A stretch of DNA of 64,000 bases from positions 3,861,501 to 3,925,500 of the forward strand of contig NZ_CP132543.1 in the NCBI RefSeq assembly GCF_030845195.1, given 5' to 3'. Every line of letters begins with the position of its first letter. Position 1 is the stretch's first letter. The DNA is from Sanyastnella coralliicola. GTDB taxonomy: Bacteria > Bacteroidota > Bacteroidia > Flavobacteriales_D > Sanyastnellaceae. Below the pieces are notes generated by a model. It was not told where the DNA came from, did not search any database, and was given only the letters and a program-made list of their open reading frames with translations. Below are positions 8,343 to 16,330 of the stretch, piece by piece. The position numbers and the translations under genes were made by a program.

Positions 8343-9094
8343 TCCAGGTAGTTGATGTGAATAAGACATTTGGTGAGCAGCATGTCCTCAAAGATGTGAC
8401 GGCCACCTTCCAGACGGGTAAAGTGAACTTTATCATTGGTCGTTCGGGTAGTGGAAAATCGGTGACAACGAAATGCATCGTTGGTCTGCTTGAGGTTGAT
8501 TCCGGGCAGATCCTTTATGATGGACGTGATTTCACGTCGATGAATAACAAGGAGCGCAAAGAGATCCGGAAGGAGATTGGGATGCTGTTTCAAGGCAGCG
8601 CGTTGTTTGACTCGATGACCGTTGAAGAGAATGTTGGTTTTCCTCTGCGGATGTTCGGTGGTATGAGCGAGGAAGAAATGCAAGAGCGTATCAATTTCTG
8701 TTTGAAGCGTGTGCAGCTCGAAGGTTCGAACAAGAAATTTCCTGCTGAGATTTCAGGGGGTATGCAGAAGCGGGTTGGTATCGCGCGCGCCATTGCTATG
8801 AATCCAAAGTATTTGTTCTGCGATGAACCGAACTCTGGACTCGATCCGCAAACGGCCATTGTCATCGATAACTTGATCCATGAGATTACTTATGAGTTCA
8901 AAATGACCACCGTAGTCGTATCGCACGATATGAACTCTGTGATTGAAGTAGGTGATAATATCAACTTCGTGAATAAAGGAATGATTTGGTGGACTGGCAG
9001 CAAAGACGACATCCTCCATTCCTCGAATCAAGAGCTAAATGACTTCGTTTATGCTTCTGATTTCATGAAAATCGTCCGTAAGAACCTCTCATAG
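8339..9094 (+). CDS. mlaF: MlaF-family ABC transporter ATPase
   Basis: A 251-residue ABC ATPase that powers the MlaE permease. It carries Walker A GRSGSGKS, Q-loop MLFQGSALFDSMTV, ABC signature ISGGMQKRVGIARAIA, Walker B YLFCDEPNSGLDP and the switch His in VVVSHD. The SGGM signature with Met and the EPNSGLDP wording are characteristic of MlaF-type ATPases rather than amino-acid importers. Its ATG lies inside the last codons of mlaE (ATGA overlap), so expression is coupled. Confidence 0.93.
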   Translation: MIQVVDVNKTFGEQHVLKDVTATFQTGKVNFIIGRSGSGKSVTTKCIVGLLEVDSGQILYDGRDFTSMNNKERKEIRKEIGMLFQGSALFDSMTVEENVGFPLRMFGGMSEEEMQERINFCLKRVQLEGSNKKFPAEISGGMQKRVGIARAIAMNPKYLFCDEPNSGLDPQTAIVIDNLIHEITYEFKMTTVVVSHDMNSVIEVGDNINFVNKGMIWWTGSKDDILHSSNQELNDFVYASDFMKIVRKNLS

Positions 9095-9101
9095 GTTTTC
9101 T

Positions 9102-9114
9102 CGCTAGCGCGGAA
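9102..9114 (+). repeat. recurrent motif CGCTAGCGCGGAA
   Basis: Exact copy of the recurrent 13-mer, intergenic, starting eight bases after the mlaF stop. Confidence 0.6.
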
Positions 9115-9143
9115 TCGTTTAATTTTCGTGATAGCATCCATCA

Positions 9144-9160
9144 GCAATATCCGATATTGC
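9144..9160. promoter_or_regulatory. palindromic operator candidate
   Basis: GCAATATC-C-GATATTGC: perfect 8-base arms around one central base, ending 23 bases before the flavoprotein ATG. The size and place suit a dimeric repressor or activator site. No T-run follows, so it is not a terminator. No regulator gene is adjacent. Confidence 0.5.
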
Positions 9161-9183
9161 ATTCCACTATTAAATCATTAACC

Positions 9184-9852
9184 ATGGCTGAAAGCAGTAC
9201 GTTCATCCCGTATCCGGGAGTTCAATTCGAAGAGGAGGAAATGATCCGCCGCAGTAGAGAATACTACGAGTTCATGAACAAGCGCCGCAGTGTGCGAACA
9301 TTTAGTGATCGACCAGTGCCGAAAGAGGTAATAGAGAATATTCTTCGTACCGCTGGAACGGCACCAAGTGGAGCTCACAAAGAGCCATGGACTTTTTGCG
9401 TGGTACAGGATGGAGAGCTTCGGAAAGAAGTTCGTCGATTGGCCGAAGAGGAAGAGTACCGCAACTACAATGGACGAATGAGCGACCGTTGGCTAAAAGA
9501 TTTAGAGCCCTTCGGAACAGATCATATCAAACCCTTTATAGAAGTAGCACCTGCGCTGATTGTAGTGTTCAAGCATTCATATACCACAGATGAAGCTGGA
9601 AAACGCGCCAATAATTACTACGTCAATGAATCTGTAGGGATTGCGGTGGGTATGATGCTAGCGGCCGTGCATAACGCTGGTTTGGTCGCGCTGACTCATA
9701 CACCAAGTCCGATGAATTTCTTGGAGAAGGCGCTTGATAGACCCCCGAATGAAAAGGCCTATTTGAACATTCCAATCGGATATCCAGCAGAAGGTACTGA
9801 GGTGCCTGAACTCACACGCAAGGGGCCAGATAAGCTCATTAAGTGGTATTGA
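9184..9852 (+). CDS. iodotyrosine deiodinase-like nitroreductase
   Basis: A 222-residue FMN-dependent nitroreductase-superfamily protein close to iodotyrosine deiodinase (IYD), which reductively removes halogen from halotyrosines. The FMN phosphate-binding segment is NKRRSVRTFSDRPVP (about residues 32-46), followed by RTAGTAPSGAHKEPWTF. The three active-site-lid residues that bind the substrate zwitterion in animal IYD (Glu157, Tyr161, Lys182 of the human enzyme) align by spacing with E91, Y95 and K116 here. YYVNESVGIAVGMMLAAVHNAGLVALTHTPSPM and IPIGYPAEG also match the family. There is no membrane anchor, unlike the vertebrate enzyme. ATG 9184 was chosen because upstream in-frame codons overlap the operator candidate. 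The physiological substrate is inferred, not shown. Confidence 0.82.
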   Translation: MAESSTFIPYPGVQFEEEEMIRRSREYYEFMNKRRSVRTFSDRPVPKEVIENILRTAGTAPSGAHKEPWTFCVVQDGELRKEVRRLAEEEEYRNYNGRMSDRWLKDLEPFGTDHIKPFIEVAPALIVVFKHSYTTDEAGKRANNYYVNESVGIAVGMMLAAVHNAGLVALTHTPSPMNFLEKALDRPPNEKAYLNIPIGYPAEGTEVPELTRKGPDKLIKWY

Positions 9853-9901
9853 TACATACCGAAAGATTATTAAACGCCTGATACACAGAAAATTAAATCA
9901 A

Positions 9902-9932
9902 TTGGTGGTAAGAGTAAAGTTTATTTACTTTG
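9902..9932 (+). promoter_or_regulatory. acpP operon promoter
   Basis: TTG at 9902-9904, a 20-base spacer, then TTACTTTG (9925-9932), one mismatch from TAnnTTTG. The -33/-7 spacing is as expected for Bacteroidota. It ends 24 bases before acpP. Confidence 0.55.
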
Positions 9933-9956
9933 CACCGAATTTTTAAACAAATCAAT

Positions 9957-10193
9957 ATGTCTGACGTAAGTTCAAAAGTTACAGCGATCATTGTTGACAA
10001 GCTAGGAGTAGATGAAGGAGAAGTTACTTCTGAAGCAAGCTTCACAAATGATCTAGGTGCAGACTCTCTGGATACTGTTGAGTTGATCATGGAGTTCGAA
10101 AAAGAATTCAACATCGCTATTCCAGATGACCAGGCTGAAAAGATCAATACTGTTGGTCAAGCCGTAGAATACATCGAAAATAACGCTAAGTAA
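9957..10193 (+). CDS. acpP: acyl carrier protein
   Basis: A 78-residue, strongly acidic acyl carrier protein that holds growing acyl chains on 4'-phosphopantetheine during fatty acid synthesis. The attachment serine is S37 in [19 protein letters not shown], the canonical DSL motif. The length is typical. The ATG at 9957 was chosen over an in-frame upstream start at 9930, which would overlap the -7 box. It heads an acpP-fabF-rnc operon with a 12-base gap to fabF. Confidence 0.97.
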   Translation: MSDVSSKVTAIIVDKLGVDEGEVTSEASFTNDLGADSLDTVELIMEFEKEFNIAIPDDQAEKINTVGQAVEYIENNAK

Positions 10194-10205
10194 GGGTACG
10201 CCTAT

Positions 10206-11450
10206 ATGGAGCTGAAGCGCGTCGTTGTCACCGGAATTGGGGCACTCACACCGATTGGAAATAATGCCCAGGACTACTGGAAAAATCTAATCGATGGTGT
10301 TAGTGGTGCCGCACCGATCACGCATTTTGATGCTTCGAAGTTCAAGACTCAGTTTGCGTGCGAAGTAAAAGGATTTAATGCCCAAGATCATTTTGATCGT
10401 AAAGAGGCACGAAAACTTGACCAGTTCGCACAGTACGCATTGGTTACTGTTGATGAAGCAGTAAAGGATGCGAACATTACTGAAGATCTTGATCGCGATC
10501 GTATCGGGGTGATTTGGGGTTCAGGTATTGGTGGGTTGAAAACATTCCAAGATGAATGTATCAACTTCGCTAATGGTGACGGAACACCGCGTTTCAATCC
10601 TTTCTTTATTCCGAAAATGATCGCAGATATCGCCTCAGGGCATATCTCGATCAAATACGGATTCCGTGGCCCTAACTTCACAACCGTTTCCGCTTGCGCT
10701 AGTTCTACTAACGCACTTATTGATGCCTTCACTTATATCCGTTTGGGTAAAAGCGATATCATCGTGAGCGGTGGTTCTGAAGCAGCCGTTAATGAAGCTG
10801 GAATCGGCGGATTCAACGCACTTAAAGCCCTATCTACGAACAACGAAAATTACGCTACGGCATCTAGACCATTTGATGCCACTAGGGATGGGTTCGTTTT
10901 GGGTGAAGGTGCAGGATGCGTGATTCTAGAAGAATACGAGCACGCGAAAGCTCGTGGAGCGAAGATCTATTGTGAACTCGTTGGTGGAGGTCTCTCTGCC
11001 GATGCACACCACATGACAGCTCCACATCCAGAAGGTCTAGGCGCTTCGAATGTAATGCGTTACTCGTTGGAAGATGCGGGAATGCAAGCAGATGAGATCG
11101 ATTACATCAACGTTCACGGCACAAGTACACCACTTGGAGACGTAGCGGAGACAAAAGCGATCCAACAAGTATTCGGAGATCACGCGTACAACCTCAATAT
11201 TTCTTCGACTAAGTCAATGACTGGTCACTTGCTCGGTGCTGCAGGTGCGATCGAAGCGATCGCCTGTATCCTCGCCGTGCAGAACGATATTGTTCCTCCA
11301 ACAATCAACTTCGCCAACACTGACCCTGAATTGGATGAGAAGCTCAACTTCACATTCAATAAGGCACAGAAAAGAGAAGTGCGTGCGGCCTTGAGCAACA
11401 CATTCGGTTTCGGTGGACACAATACATCAGCGATTTTCAAGAAAATCTGA
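10206..11450 (+). CDS. fabF: 3-oxoacyl-ACP synthase II
   Basis: A 414-residue condensing enzyme that elongates acyl-ACP with malonyl-ACP. The active-site cysteine is C164 in TVSACASSTNALIDAF; the two catalytic histidines lie in NVHGTSTPLGD and in KSMTGHLLGAAG. The C-terminal NTFGFGGHN is also typical. Length and motif order fit FabF rather than FabH. It lies between acpP and rnc with gaps of 12 and 2 bases, a common Bacteroidota operon that couples lipid synthesis genes to RNase III. Confidence 0.97.
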   Translation: MELKRVVVTGIGALTPIGNNAQDYWKNLIDGVSGAAPITHFDASKFKTQFACEVKGFNAQDHFDRKEARKLDQFAQYALVTVDEAVKDANITEDLDRDRIGVIWGSGIGGLKTFQDECINFANGDGTPRFNPFFIPKMIADIASGHISIKYGFRGPNFTTVSACASSTNALIDAFTYIRLGKSDIIVSGGSEAAVNEAGIGGFNALKALSTNNENYATASRPFDATRDGFVLGEGAGCVILEEYEHAKARGAKIYCELVGGGLSADAHHMTAPHPEGLGASNVMRYSLEDAGMQADEIDYINVHGTSTPLGDVAETKAIQQVFGDHAYNLNISSTKSMTGHLLGAAGAIEAIACILAVQNDIVPPTINFANTDPELDEKLNFTFNKAQKREVRAALSNTFGFGGHNTSAIFKKI

Positions 11451-11452
11451 GC

Positions 11453-12178
11453 ATGGGAGTAGGCCGTTTTTTTCAACGATTCTGGAAAAAACAAACCAAC
11501 GACCCTCGCATCGCTGATTACATCCAGAAACATTTCAATTACCGCCCAGGTGATACCACCTTGTACACGCAAGCATTGCGTCATAGCTCTGCCGTGAAAC
11601 GAGGCGCTACTGGTGTGCATGGTTCCAACGAACGATTAGAGTTCCTTGGTGATGCGGTGCTGGATGTTATTGTAGCTGAATATCTCTATCAAGAACACGA
11701 AGGACTTTCAGAAGGAGAACTCACCAAGATGAAAGCCAAAGTAGTGAGCAGAAAAATGCTCAACATGGTAGGTGACAAACTTGAGATCAGCGAATACCTC
11801 ATTGCCCGTCTTGGCAAGCAGCCGGTGCACCGATCAATGATAGGAAACGCACTTGAAGCGCTTATTGGAGCGATCTACCTCGATAAAGGGTATGAATTCA
11901 CTGCAAAGAAGGTGTTGGCCCTGTTGAAAGACAACGGTATAGACAAACGCGTTCATACAGTAACAGATTTTAAAAGTAAACTGCATGAATGGTGTCAAAA
12001 ACGAAAAGTCTCGCTTAGCTTTGAGGTGATCCGCGAGAACCCGATAGTTGACGCCCCCGATCGCTACGAGATCGTGGCTTTTGTTGACGGCGATGCACTT
12101 GGTCGAGGTAAAGGAAAATCGAAGAAAAGTGCTGAACAACAGGCCGCTAGAGAGGCTTGTGAGGCAATTGCGGAGTAA
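11453..12178 (+). CDS. rnc: ribonuclease III
   Basis: A 241-residue double-strand-specific endoribonuclease for rRNA and mRNA processing. The catalytic signature NERLEFLGDAVLD lies at about residues 59-71, and the second acidic cluster is in GNALEALIGAIYLDKGY. A C-terminal dsRNA-binding domain runs from DFKSKLHEWCQKR to KKSAEQQAAREACEAI. It starts two bases after the fabF stop. A 23-base inverted repeat begins directly after its stop codon. Confidence 0.96.
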   Translation: MGVGRFFQRFWKKQTNDPRIADYIQKHFNYRPGDTTLYTQALRHSSAVKRGATGVHGSNERLEFLGDAVLDVIVAEYLYQEHEGLSEGELTKMKAKVVSRKMLNMVGDKLEISEYLIARLGKQPVHRSMIGNALEALIGAIYLDKGYEFTAKKVLALLKDNGIDKRVHTVTDFKSKLHEWCQKRKVSLSFEVIRENPIVDAPDRYEIVAFVDGDALGRGKGKSKKSAEQQAAREACEAIAE

Positions 12179-12201
12179 CTAAGTGTGCAAAATACACTTA
12201 G
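12179..12201. terminator. inverted repeat after rnc (terminator or operator)
   Basis: CTAAGTGT - 7 bases - ACACTTAG, perfect 8-base arms starting at the first base after the rnc stop. A T-rich stretch (TGCTTTATCTTT) follows, so it may end the acpP-rnc transcript. It also lies immediately upstream of the next gene's -7 box (12208), so an operator role is equally possible. Confidence 0.45.
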
Positions 12202-12207
12202 GTGCTT

Positions 12208-12215
12208 TATCTTTA
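12208..12215 (+). promoter_or_regulatory. -7-like box, near-leaderless
   Basis: TATCTTTA, one mismatch from TAnnTTTG, ends four bases before the ATG at 12220. Confidence 0.4.
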
Positions 12216-12219
12216 CATT

Positions 12220-12630
12220 ATGAAATATAAGCTTGACTTTGAGTTTGATTACAGCTTCCTACTTTTCGGAATCAGTTGTCATGACTCGAGTCACCGCTTG
12301 TGCTGGTACCTCAATAAGGAGCTCGACCTGAAGTTAAGTATGGAAGGAGAGCACGAGGTACCGCAGCGCTCAGGAAAGAGCAGACATGTGTTATACCAAC
12401 ACGTAGCAGAAGACGAATTGCAGGTGTGGTCATTGATCGCAAACCATAGTACTGACGGGCCGTTAATCCCTGAACTAAAGCAATTCGATTATTTGCTCAA
12501 GATCGAAGAAGGTGACCATCTGAATGAAACAGATATTTCGAACCAGATTCGCTCGCTTTCACCGGTAATCGCATGCTTCCCTCTTGACGCTGCAGGGTTG
12601 AAACACAAAGACAACCTGATTTTTGAATAA
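12220..12630 (+). CDS. IPExxxVDY family protein
   Basis: A 136-residue cytosolic protein of the small Bacteroidota family named for its IPExxxVDY motif, present here as LIPELKQFDYLLKIEE with Phe at the Val position. It begins MKYKLDFEFDYSFLLFGISCHDSSHRLCWYLN, as usual for the family. No biochemical function is known. Its place between rnc and pyk is typical for the family in Flavobacteriia. The ATG at 12220 was preferred to one at 12202 that falls inside the inverted repeat. Ten bases separate its stop from the pyk ATG. Confidence 0.85.
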   Translation: MKYKLDFEFDYSFLLFGISCHDSSHRLCWYLNKELDLKLSMEGEHEVPQRSGKSRHVLYQHVAEDELQVWSLIANHSTDGPLIPELKQFDYLLKIEEGDHLNETDISNQIRSLSPVIACFPLDAAGLKHKDNLIFE

Positions 12631-12640
12631 GGAACTGACG

Positions 12641-14059
12641 ATGAAAAGAACCAAAGTAGTAGCTACGATAGGACCAGCGAGTTCTCCGAAGGATGTACTA
12701 AAGCAAATGGTACAGGAAGGAGTGGACGTTGTCCGCTTGAATTTCTCTCACGGCGCACATGAAGTGCACAATGAGGTGATCAAGACCATCCGAGAAATAG
12801 ACGTTGAATTGGGTACGCACACCGCGATCCTCGCTGACCTTCAAGGTCCGAAGTTGCGTGTGGGAGAAGTAGAAAACAACGGAGTAGATCTCGTAGCTGG
12901 GAAGCAATTGAAAATCACAACGAAGGAAATGGTAGGAACAGCTGAAAAGGTGTTCACCAACTACGAAGACTTCGCTAAGGATGTAAAGCCAGGTGAATCT
13001 GTTCTTCTAGATGACGGTAAGCTGGTGCTACGAATCGCTTCCACGAATGGTAAAGACGAAGTGGTATGTGACATCATCCATGGAGGTGTATTGAGTTCGA
13101 AGAAAGGGATTAACCTTCCAAATACGAAGATCTCACTACCATGTTTGACGCCGAAGGATTTGGTTGACCTCGAGTTTGCGCTCGAGCAGAATGTTGACTG
13201 GATTGGGTTGTCATTCGTACGTTCAGCGCGAGATATCATTGAGCTGAAGCACATCATTAAAGACAAGGAGAAGCACGCTCGTGTTATCGCCAAAATCGAA
13301 AAGCCAGAGGCAATGGATGAAATCGATGATATCATCCTTGAAACTGACGCGGTTATGGTAGCACGTGGAGACCTTGGGGTAGAGGTGCCAATGCAGAACG
13401 TTCCGTTGATCCAGAAGTCGATTATACAGAAGTGCATTAGCAACTCGAAACCTGTCATCGTGGCTACACAGATGATGGAGACGATGATTACCAATATTAC
13501 TCCAACACGTGCCGAAGTAAACGACGTTGCGAATGCGATGTTAGACGGCGCTGATGCGGTGATGTTGAGTGGAGAAACTTCAGTAGGTAAGCACCCAGTT
13601 GAAGTCATCAAGGCCATGGTGAAGATTATCGACGAAATTGAGCGCCATGATCACATTTACTACCACGAAGAGCCACCAGCAGAATCCAACGAAGATCGTT
13701 TCGTTTCTGATTCTATCTGCTACAATGCGTGCCGTCTAGCGAAACGAGTAGAAGCCAAGGCCATCGTAACCATGACATTCTCAGGCTACACTGGATTTAA
13801 GGTGTCATCACAGCGCCCTAGAGCAAGAACCTTCGTCTTCACTGGAAACCGCAAGATTCTCACGCTAATGAACCTTGTATGGGGTGTAAAGGCCTTCTAC
13901 TATGATAAGATGGTCAGCACAGATCACACGATCGCTGACATCAAGTACATTTTGAAGAAACAAGGGTATCTGCAAGAAGACGATTTTGTCATCAACATCG
14001 CTTCAATGCCGATCTCAGAGCAAGGCATGACCAACATGCTGAAGCTGTCAAAAGCATAA
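12641..14059 (+). CDS. pyk: pyruvate kinase
   Basis: A 472-residue glycolytic enzyme that converts phosphoenolpyruvate and ADP to pyruvate and ATP. Landmarks are the N-terminal RTKVVATIGPASS, VVRLNFSHGAHEVH, the phosphate/metal segment ILADLQGPKLRVGE, the signature IAKIEKPEAMDEID with the catalytic Lys, VMVARGDLGVEVP and MLSGETSVGKHPVE, followed by the C-terminal effector domain. The start at 12641 (MKRTKVV) has a purine-rich AAGGAAC seven bases upstream and overlaps nothing, whereas an ATG at 12623 lies inside the preceding gene. A strong terminator follows six bases after the stop. Confidence 0.97.
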   Translation: MKRTKVVATIGPASSPKDVLKQMVQEGVDVVRLNFSHGAHEVHNEVIKTIREIDVELGTHTAILADLQGPKLRVGEVENNGVDLVAGKQLKITTKEMVGTAEKVFTNYEDFAKDVKPGESVLLDDGKLVLRIASTNGKDEVVCDIIHGGVLSSKKGINLPNTKISLPCLTPKDLVDLEFALEQNVDWIGLSFVRSARDIIELKHIIKDKEKHARVIAKIEKPEAMDEIDDIILETDAVMVARGDLGVEVPMQNVPLIQKSIIQKCISNSKPVIVATQMMETMITNITPTRAEVNDVANAMLDGADAVMLSGETSVGKHPVEVIKAMVKIIDEIERHDHIYYHEEPPAESNEDRFVSDSICYNACRLAKRVEAKAIVTMTFSGYTGFKVSSQRPRARTFVFTGNRKILTLMNLVWGVKAFYYDKMVSTDHTIADIKYILKKQGYLQEDDFVINIASMPISEQGMTNMLKLSKA

Positions 14060-14064
14060 AAAAG

Positions 14065-14091
14065 AAAAGGGGCCCCAAAGGCCCCTTTTTT
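14065..14091. terminator. bidirectional intrinsic terminator after pyk
   Basis: AAAAGGGGCC - CCAAA - GGCCCCTTTT, a perfect 10-base stem ending in a T-run on the plus strand. A-rich sequence before it gives a T-run on the minus strand too. It therefore serves pyk and the convergent OmpA gene. Confidence 0.9.
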
Positions 14092-14109
14092 ATTCTCATT
14101 CTACCCCTA

Positions 14110-14137
14110 GTTAAGGATGCACATGTGCATCCTTAAC
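14110..14137. terminator. 28-base perfect palindrome between convergent genes
   Basis: Two 14-base arms (GTTAAGGATGCACA and its complement) with no loop. It lies between the pyk terminator and the OmpA stop. It could fold as a hairpin in the OmpA message or be a protein site; no T-run follows directly on either strand. Confidence 0.5.
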
Positions 14138-14152
14138 CTCTTATTCTTCCTT

Positions 14153-16330
14153 CTACTCTTCCTCTAACGCAGTCGGATCTCCCGCCACAAACAAAACCTC
14201 CACTCTTCGGTTGAGCGCGTGGTCTGCTTCGGAACATGGTTGTCCTTCACAGTCGATAAACAACTCGCTTTCTCCTACCCATGCAATTTTGAATCGCGAT
14301 TTGTCGATGCCGTACTTTGCTAAGTACTTCTCGATACTCTTCGCTCGGCGCATCGAGAGAAGGAGGTTGTAGTTTTCATCTCCACGAGAGTCTGTGTGGG
14401 CTTTGACGACCACGTTGACGTTCGGATCATTCTCCATGATCTCGATCAATGCTGTTGCTTTTTCGCGCTCTGAGCGACGAATAGCATAGCTATCGAACCC
14501 GAAGTAGATGTTATTGAGCTCGTACTGTCTCAATTCAGCATTTTTCGCTTTGACGACTTCGTCTTGTTCTAAGACCAGTCGATCCAATTCGGAGTTGTCA
14601 ATGAGTTCACTGGACGTAAGCTCGTCGAATTCAGTATTGGATAAGAAGTGGGTTTCATCCCGCAATCGCTCCAAGAGTCCCCTGATTTCTGCTCCTTTCT
14701 CTGCCGCACCAAGAGAGTCCCCTTCCGCGATAGCGAGTTGAAGCTCAATTACCTCTTCAATCAAACCAGCGTCAATCAACGCTTGCTTGGAAACTTTGAA
14801 TGTTCCAAGATCTACAAAGGTCTCAGTGAGCTCTTCATCAATCTCAAAAGACAGGATAGGCTCACTGCTCATCGTCTCGCCCTGACCCATGAATACTTCG
14901 AAGCTATGTCCGGCATCTAACAAGGCCTGGAAGCTTCCGTTTTCGTCAAGTCGAATGACAGAATCTTCTTCCATGGTCAATGAACGAAGGGTCACGAATT
15001 TCCCGGCCATCAAAACGTTTTCGTCAGTCTCAAAGTTCAAGGCAACAATCTGTTGCATGAAGCGAACGGTGCTGAATCGATAGATGTTATCCGATCCTTG
15101 TCCGTTTCGGTTTGAAGAGAAGTAACCCATCTCTTCTATCTCATTGTAATGGATTCCAAAATCGTCTTTCGACGAGTTAATCGGGTAACCAAGGTTGATT
15201 GGTTCCGAATAACCTTCATCGCTAATCTCAGCAACGAAAATGTCAAGACCACCAAGACCAGCATGACCATCTGAAGAGAAATATAGAATTCCTTCATCTG
15301 AGATGAATGGGAACATCTCGTTTCCTTCAGTATTGATCGCAGGACCAAGATTTACAGGCTCCGTCCACCCATTTTTAGTGTAGCGAACCTCGTATAGATC
15401 AGTTCCACCGTACCCACCCAACATGTTCGATACAAAAATCATACGAGTTGACTCGATATCGAGCGTAGGGTGTCCGGTGGAGAAATCGTCAGAGTTGAAT
15501 GGCAGTCCTTCAGCCTTACTCCAGTCGCCGTTTTGAAGACGCATCGCATAGATTTGAAGATTGGCCGTACCAGACTTATCATAGACCGGACGACCACCTT
15601 TCATGTTATTACGCGTTACGTACATGACCTGGTAATTCTCGTCAAAGAATGCTGGTCCGTCGTGATATTTACTGTTTACGTTACCGTTCAATCGTTCTGG
15701 ATTGATCGCTTCTCCTTCTTCATCCAGATCACACGCATAGACGTCGAGGAAGGGCACCTCATCAAAGGCGTCTTCTTCTAGAAAGGAGTTGTTAATTCCT
15801 GCGGAGCAGAAAACATAACGACCATTAAAGCGACACATACCAAACGACGGCTTATCACTGTTGATCTCTAGACGGTGAATCTCATATTTCAGGGAATCAG
15901 CCCACAGATCTCGGAAATACTGCGTGTCTCGAATGTGTTTTTGAGCTCTTCTATCTTCTGGCCTATCGGCCGAATAGCGTGCGTACCAGAACACAGACTT
16001 GGAATACTTCATCTGAGCCTTCAATGACTCAGCGTAGTACAGCTTGTCTTCGGGAACGTCACTGCCCATGTCAATGGCTTTGAGGAACCACAGACCACTT
16101 TCTTCCATCATTCCCAGTTTACGCATACACAAACCAATGTGCCGCACCGAATAGATAGATGTAGAATCTTCCGCGAAAGCGTCTTGATAATAGTAAAGCG
16201 CTTCGCCATAATTGAATTTGTCAAAAAGCTTATCACCACGTTCGATCAGGGCTTCCTGGGAAACCGCGGACATAGCGAGGCCTAGAATGAACAGAACGAG
16301 CGTTAATCGTTTCATAGGGTGGGTGTTCAT
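14153..16330 (-). CDS. TPR / PD40 beta-propeller / OmpA outer-membrane protein
   Basis: A 725-residue exported protein with signal peptide MKRLTLVLFILGLAMSAVSQ. In order: TPR-like helical repeats (about 25-130, GDKLFDKFNYGEALYYYQ), a WD40-like PD40 propeller (about 165-400, with repeated FSS/ISDEGILYFSSDGHAGLGGLDIFVAE and YFSSNRNGQGSDNIYRF), a beta-sandwich resembling a carboxypeptidase regulatory domain (about 405-500), and a C-terminal OmpA domain with the peptidoglycan-binding pattern AHTDSRGDENYNLLLSMRRAKSIEKYL. This is the PorE-like architecture of T9SS-linked proteins that tie outer-membrane complexes to peptidoglycan. The ATG at 16330 overlaps the PorP/SprF stop by one base; a second ATG at 16315 is directly before the signal peptide and may be the true start. 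Two copies of the recurrent motif (14723, 16169) lie in the gene. Confidence 0.88.
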   Translation of the reverse strand: MNTHPMKRLTLVLFILGLAMSAVSQEALIERGDKLFDKFNYGEALYYYQDAFAEDSTSIYSVRHIGLCMRKLGMMEESGLWFLKAIDMGSDVPEDKLYYAESLKAQMKYSKSVFWYARYSADRPEDRRAQKHIRDTQYFRDLWADSLKYEIHRLEINSDKPSFGMCRFNGRYVFCSAGINNSFLEEDAFDEVPFLDVYACDLDEEGEAINPERLNGNVNSKYHDGPAFFDENYQVMYVTRNNMKGGRPVYDKSGTANLQIYAMRLQNGDWSKAEGLPFNSDDFSTGHPTLDIESTRMIFVSNMLGGYGGTDLYEVRYTKNGWTEPVNLGPAINTEGNEMFPFISDEGILYFSSDGHAGLGGLDIFVAEISDEGYSEPINLGYPINSSKDDFGIHYNEIEEMGYFSSNRNGQGSDNIYRFSTVRFMQQIVALNFETDENVLMAGKFVTLRSLTMEEDSVIRLDENGSFQALLDAGHSFEVFMGQGETMSSEPILSFEIDEELTETFVDLGTFKVSKQALIDAGLIEEVIELQLAIAEGDSLGAAEKGAEIRGLLERLRDETHFLSNTEFDELTSSELIDNSELDRLVLEQDEVVKAKNAELRQYELNNIYFGFDSYAIRRSEREKATALIEIMENDPNVNVVVKAHTDSRGDENYNLLLSMRRAKSIEKYLAKYGIDKSRFKIAWVGESELFIDCEGQPCSEADHALNRRVEVLFVAGDPTALEEE
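14723..14735 (-). repeat. recurrent motif, variant CGCTATCGCGGAA
   Basis: Inside the OmpA gene, sense orientation, encoding AIAE. Confidence 0.5.
16169..16181 (-). repeat. recurrent motif, variant CGCTTTCGCGGAA
   Basis: Inside the OmpA gene, sense orientation, encoding AFAE. Confidence 0.4.

Noticed and set aside
9102-9160. Insertion-sequence remnant between mlaF and the deiodinase-like gene
   Set aside because: Only a short recurrent motif and one palindrome are present; no inverted ends, target duplication or transposase fragment is seen.
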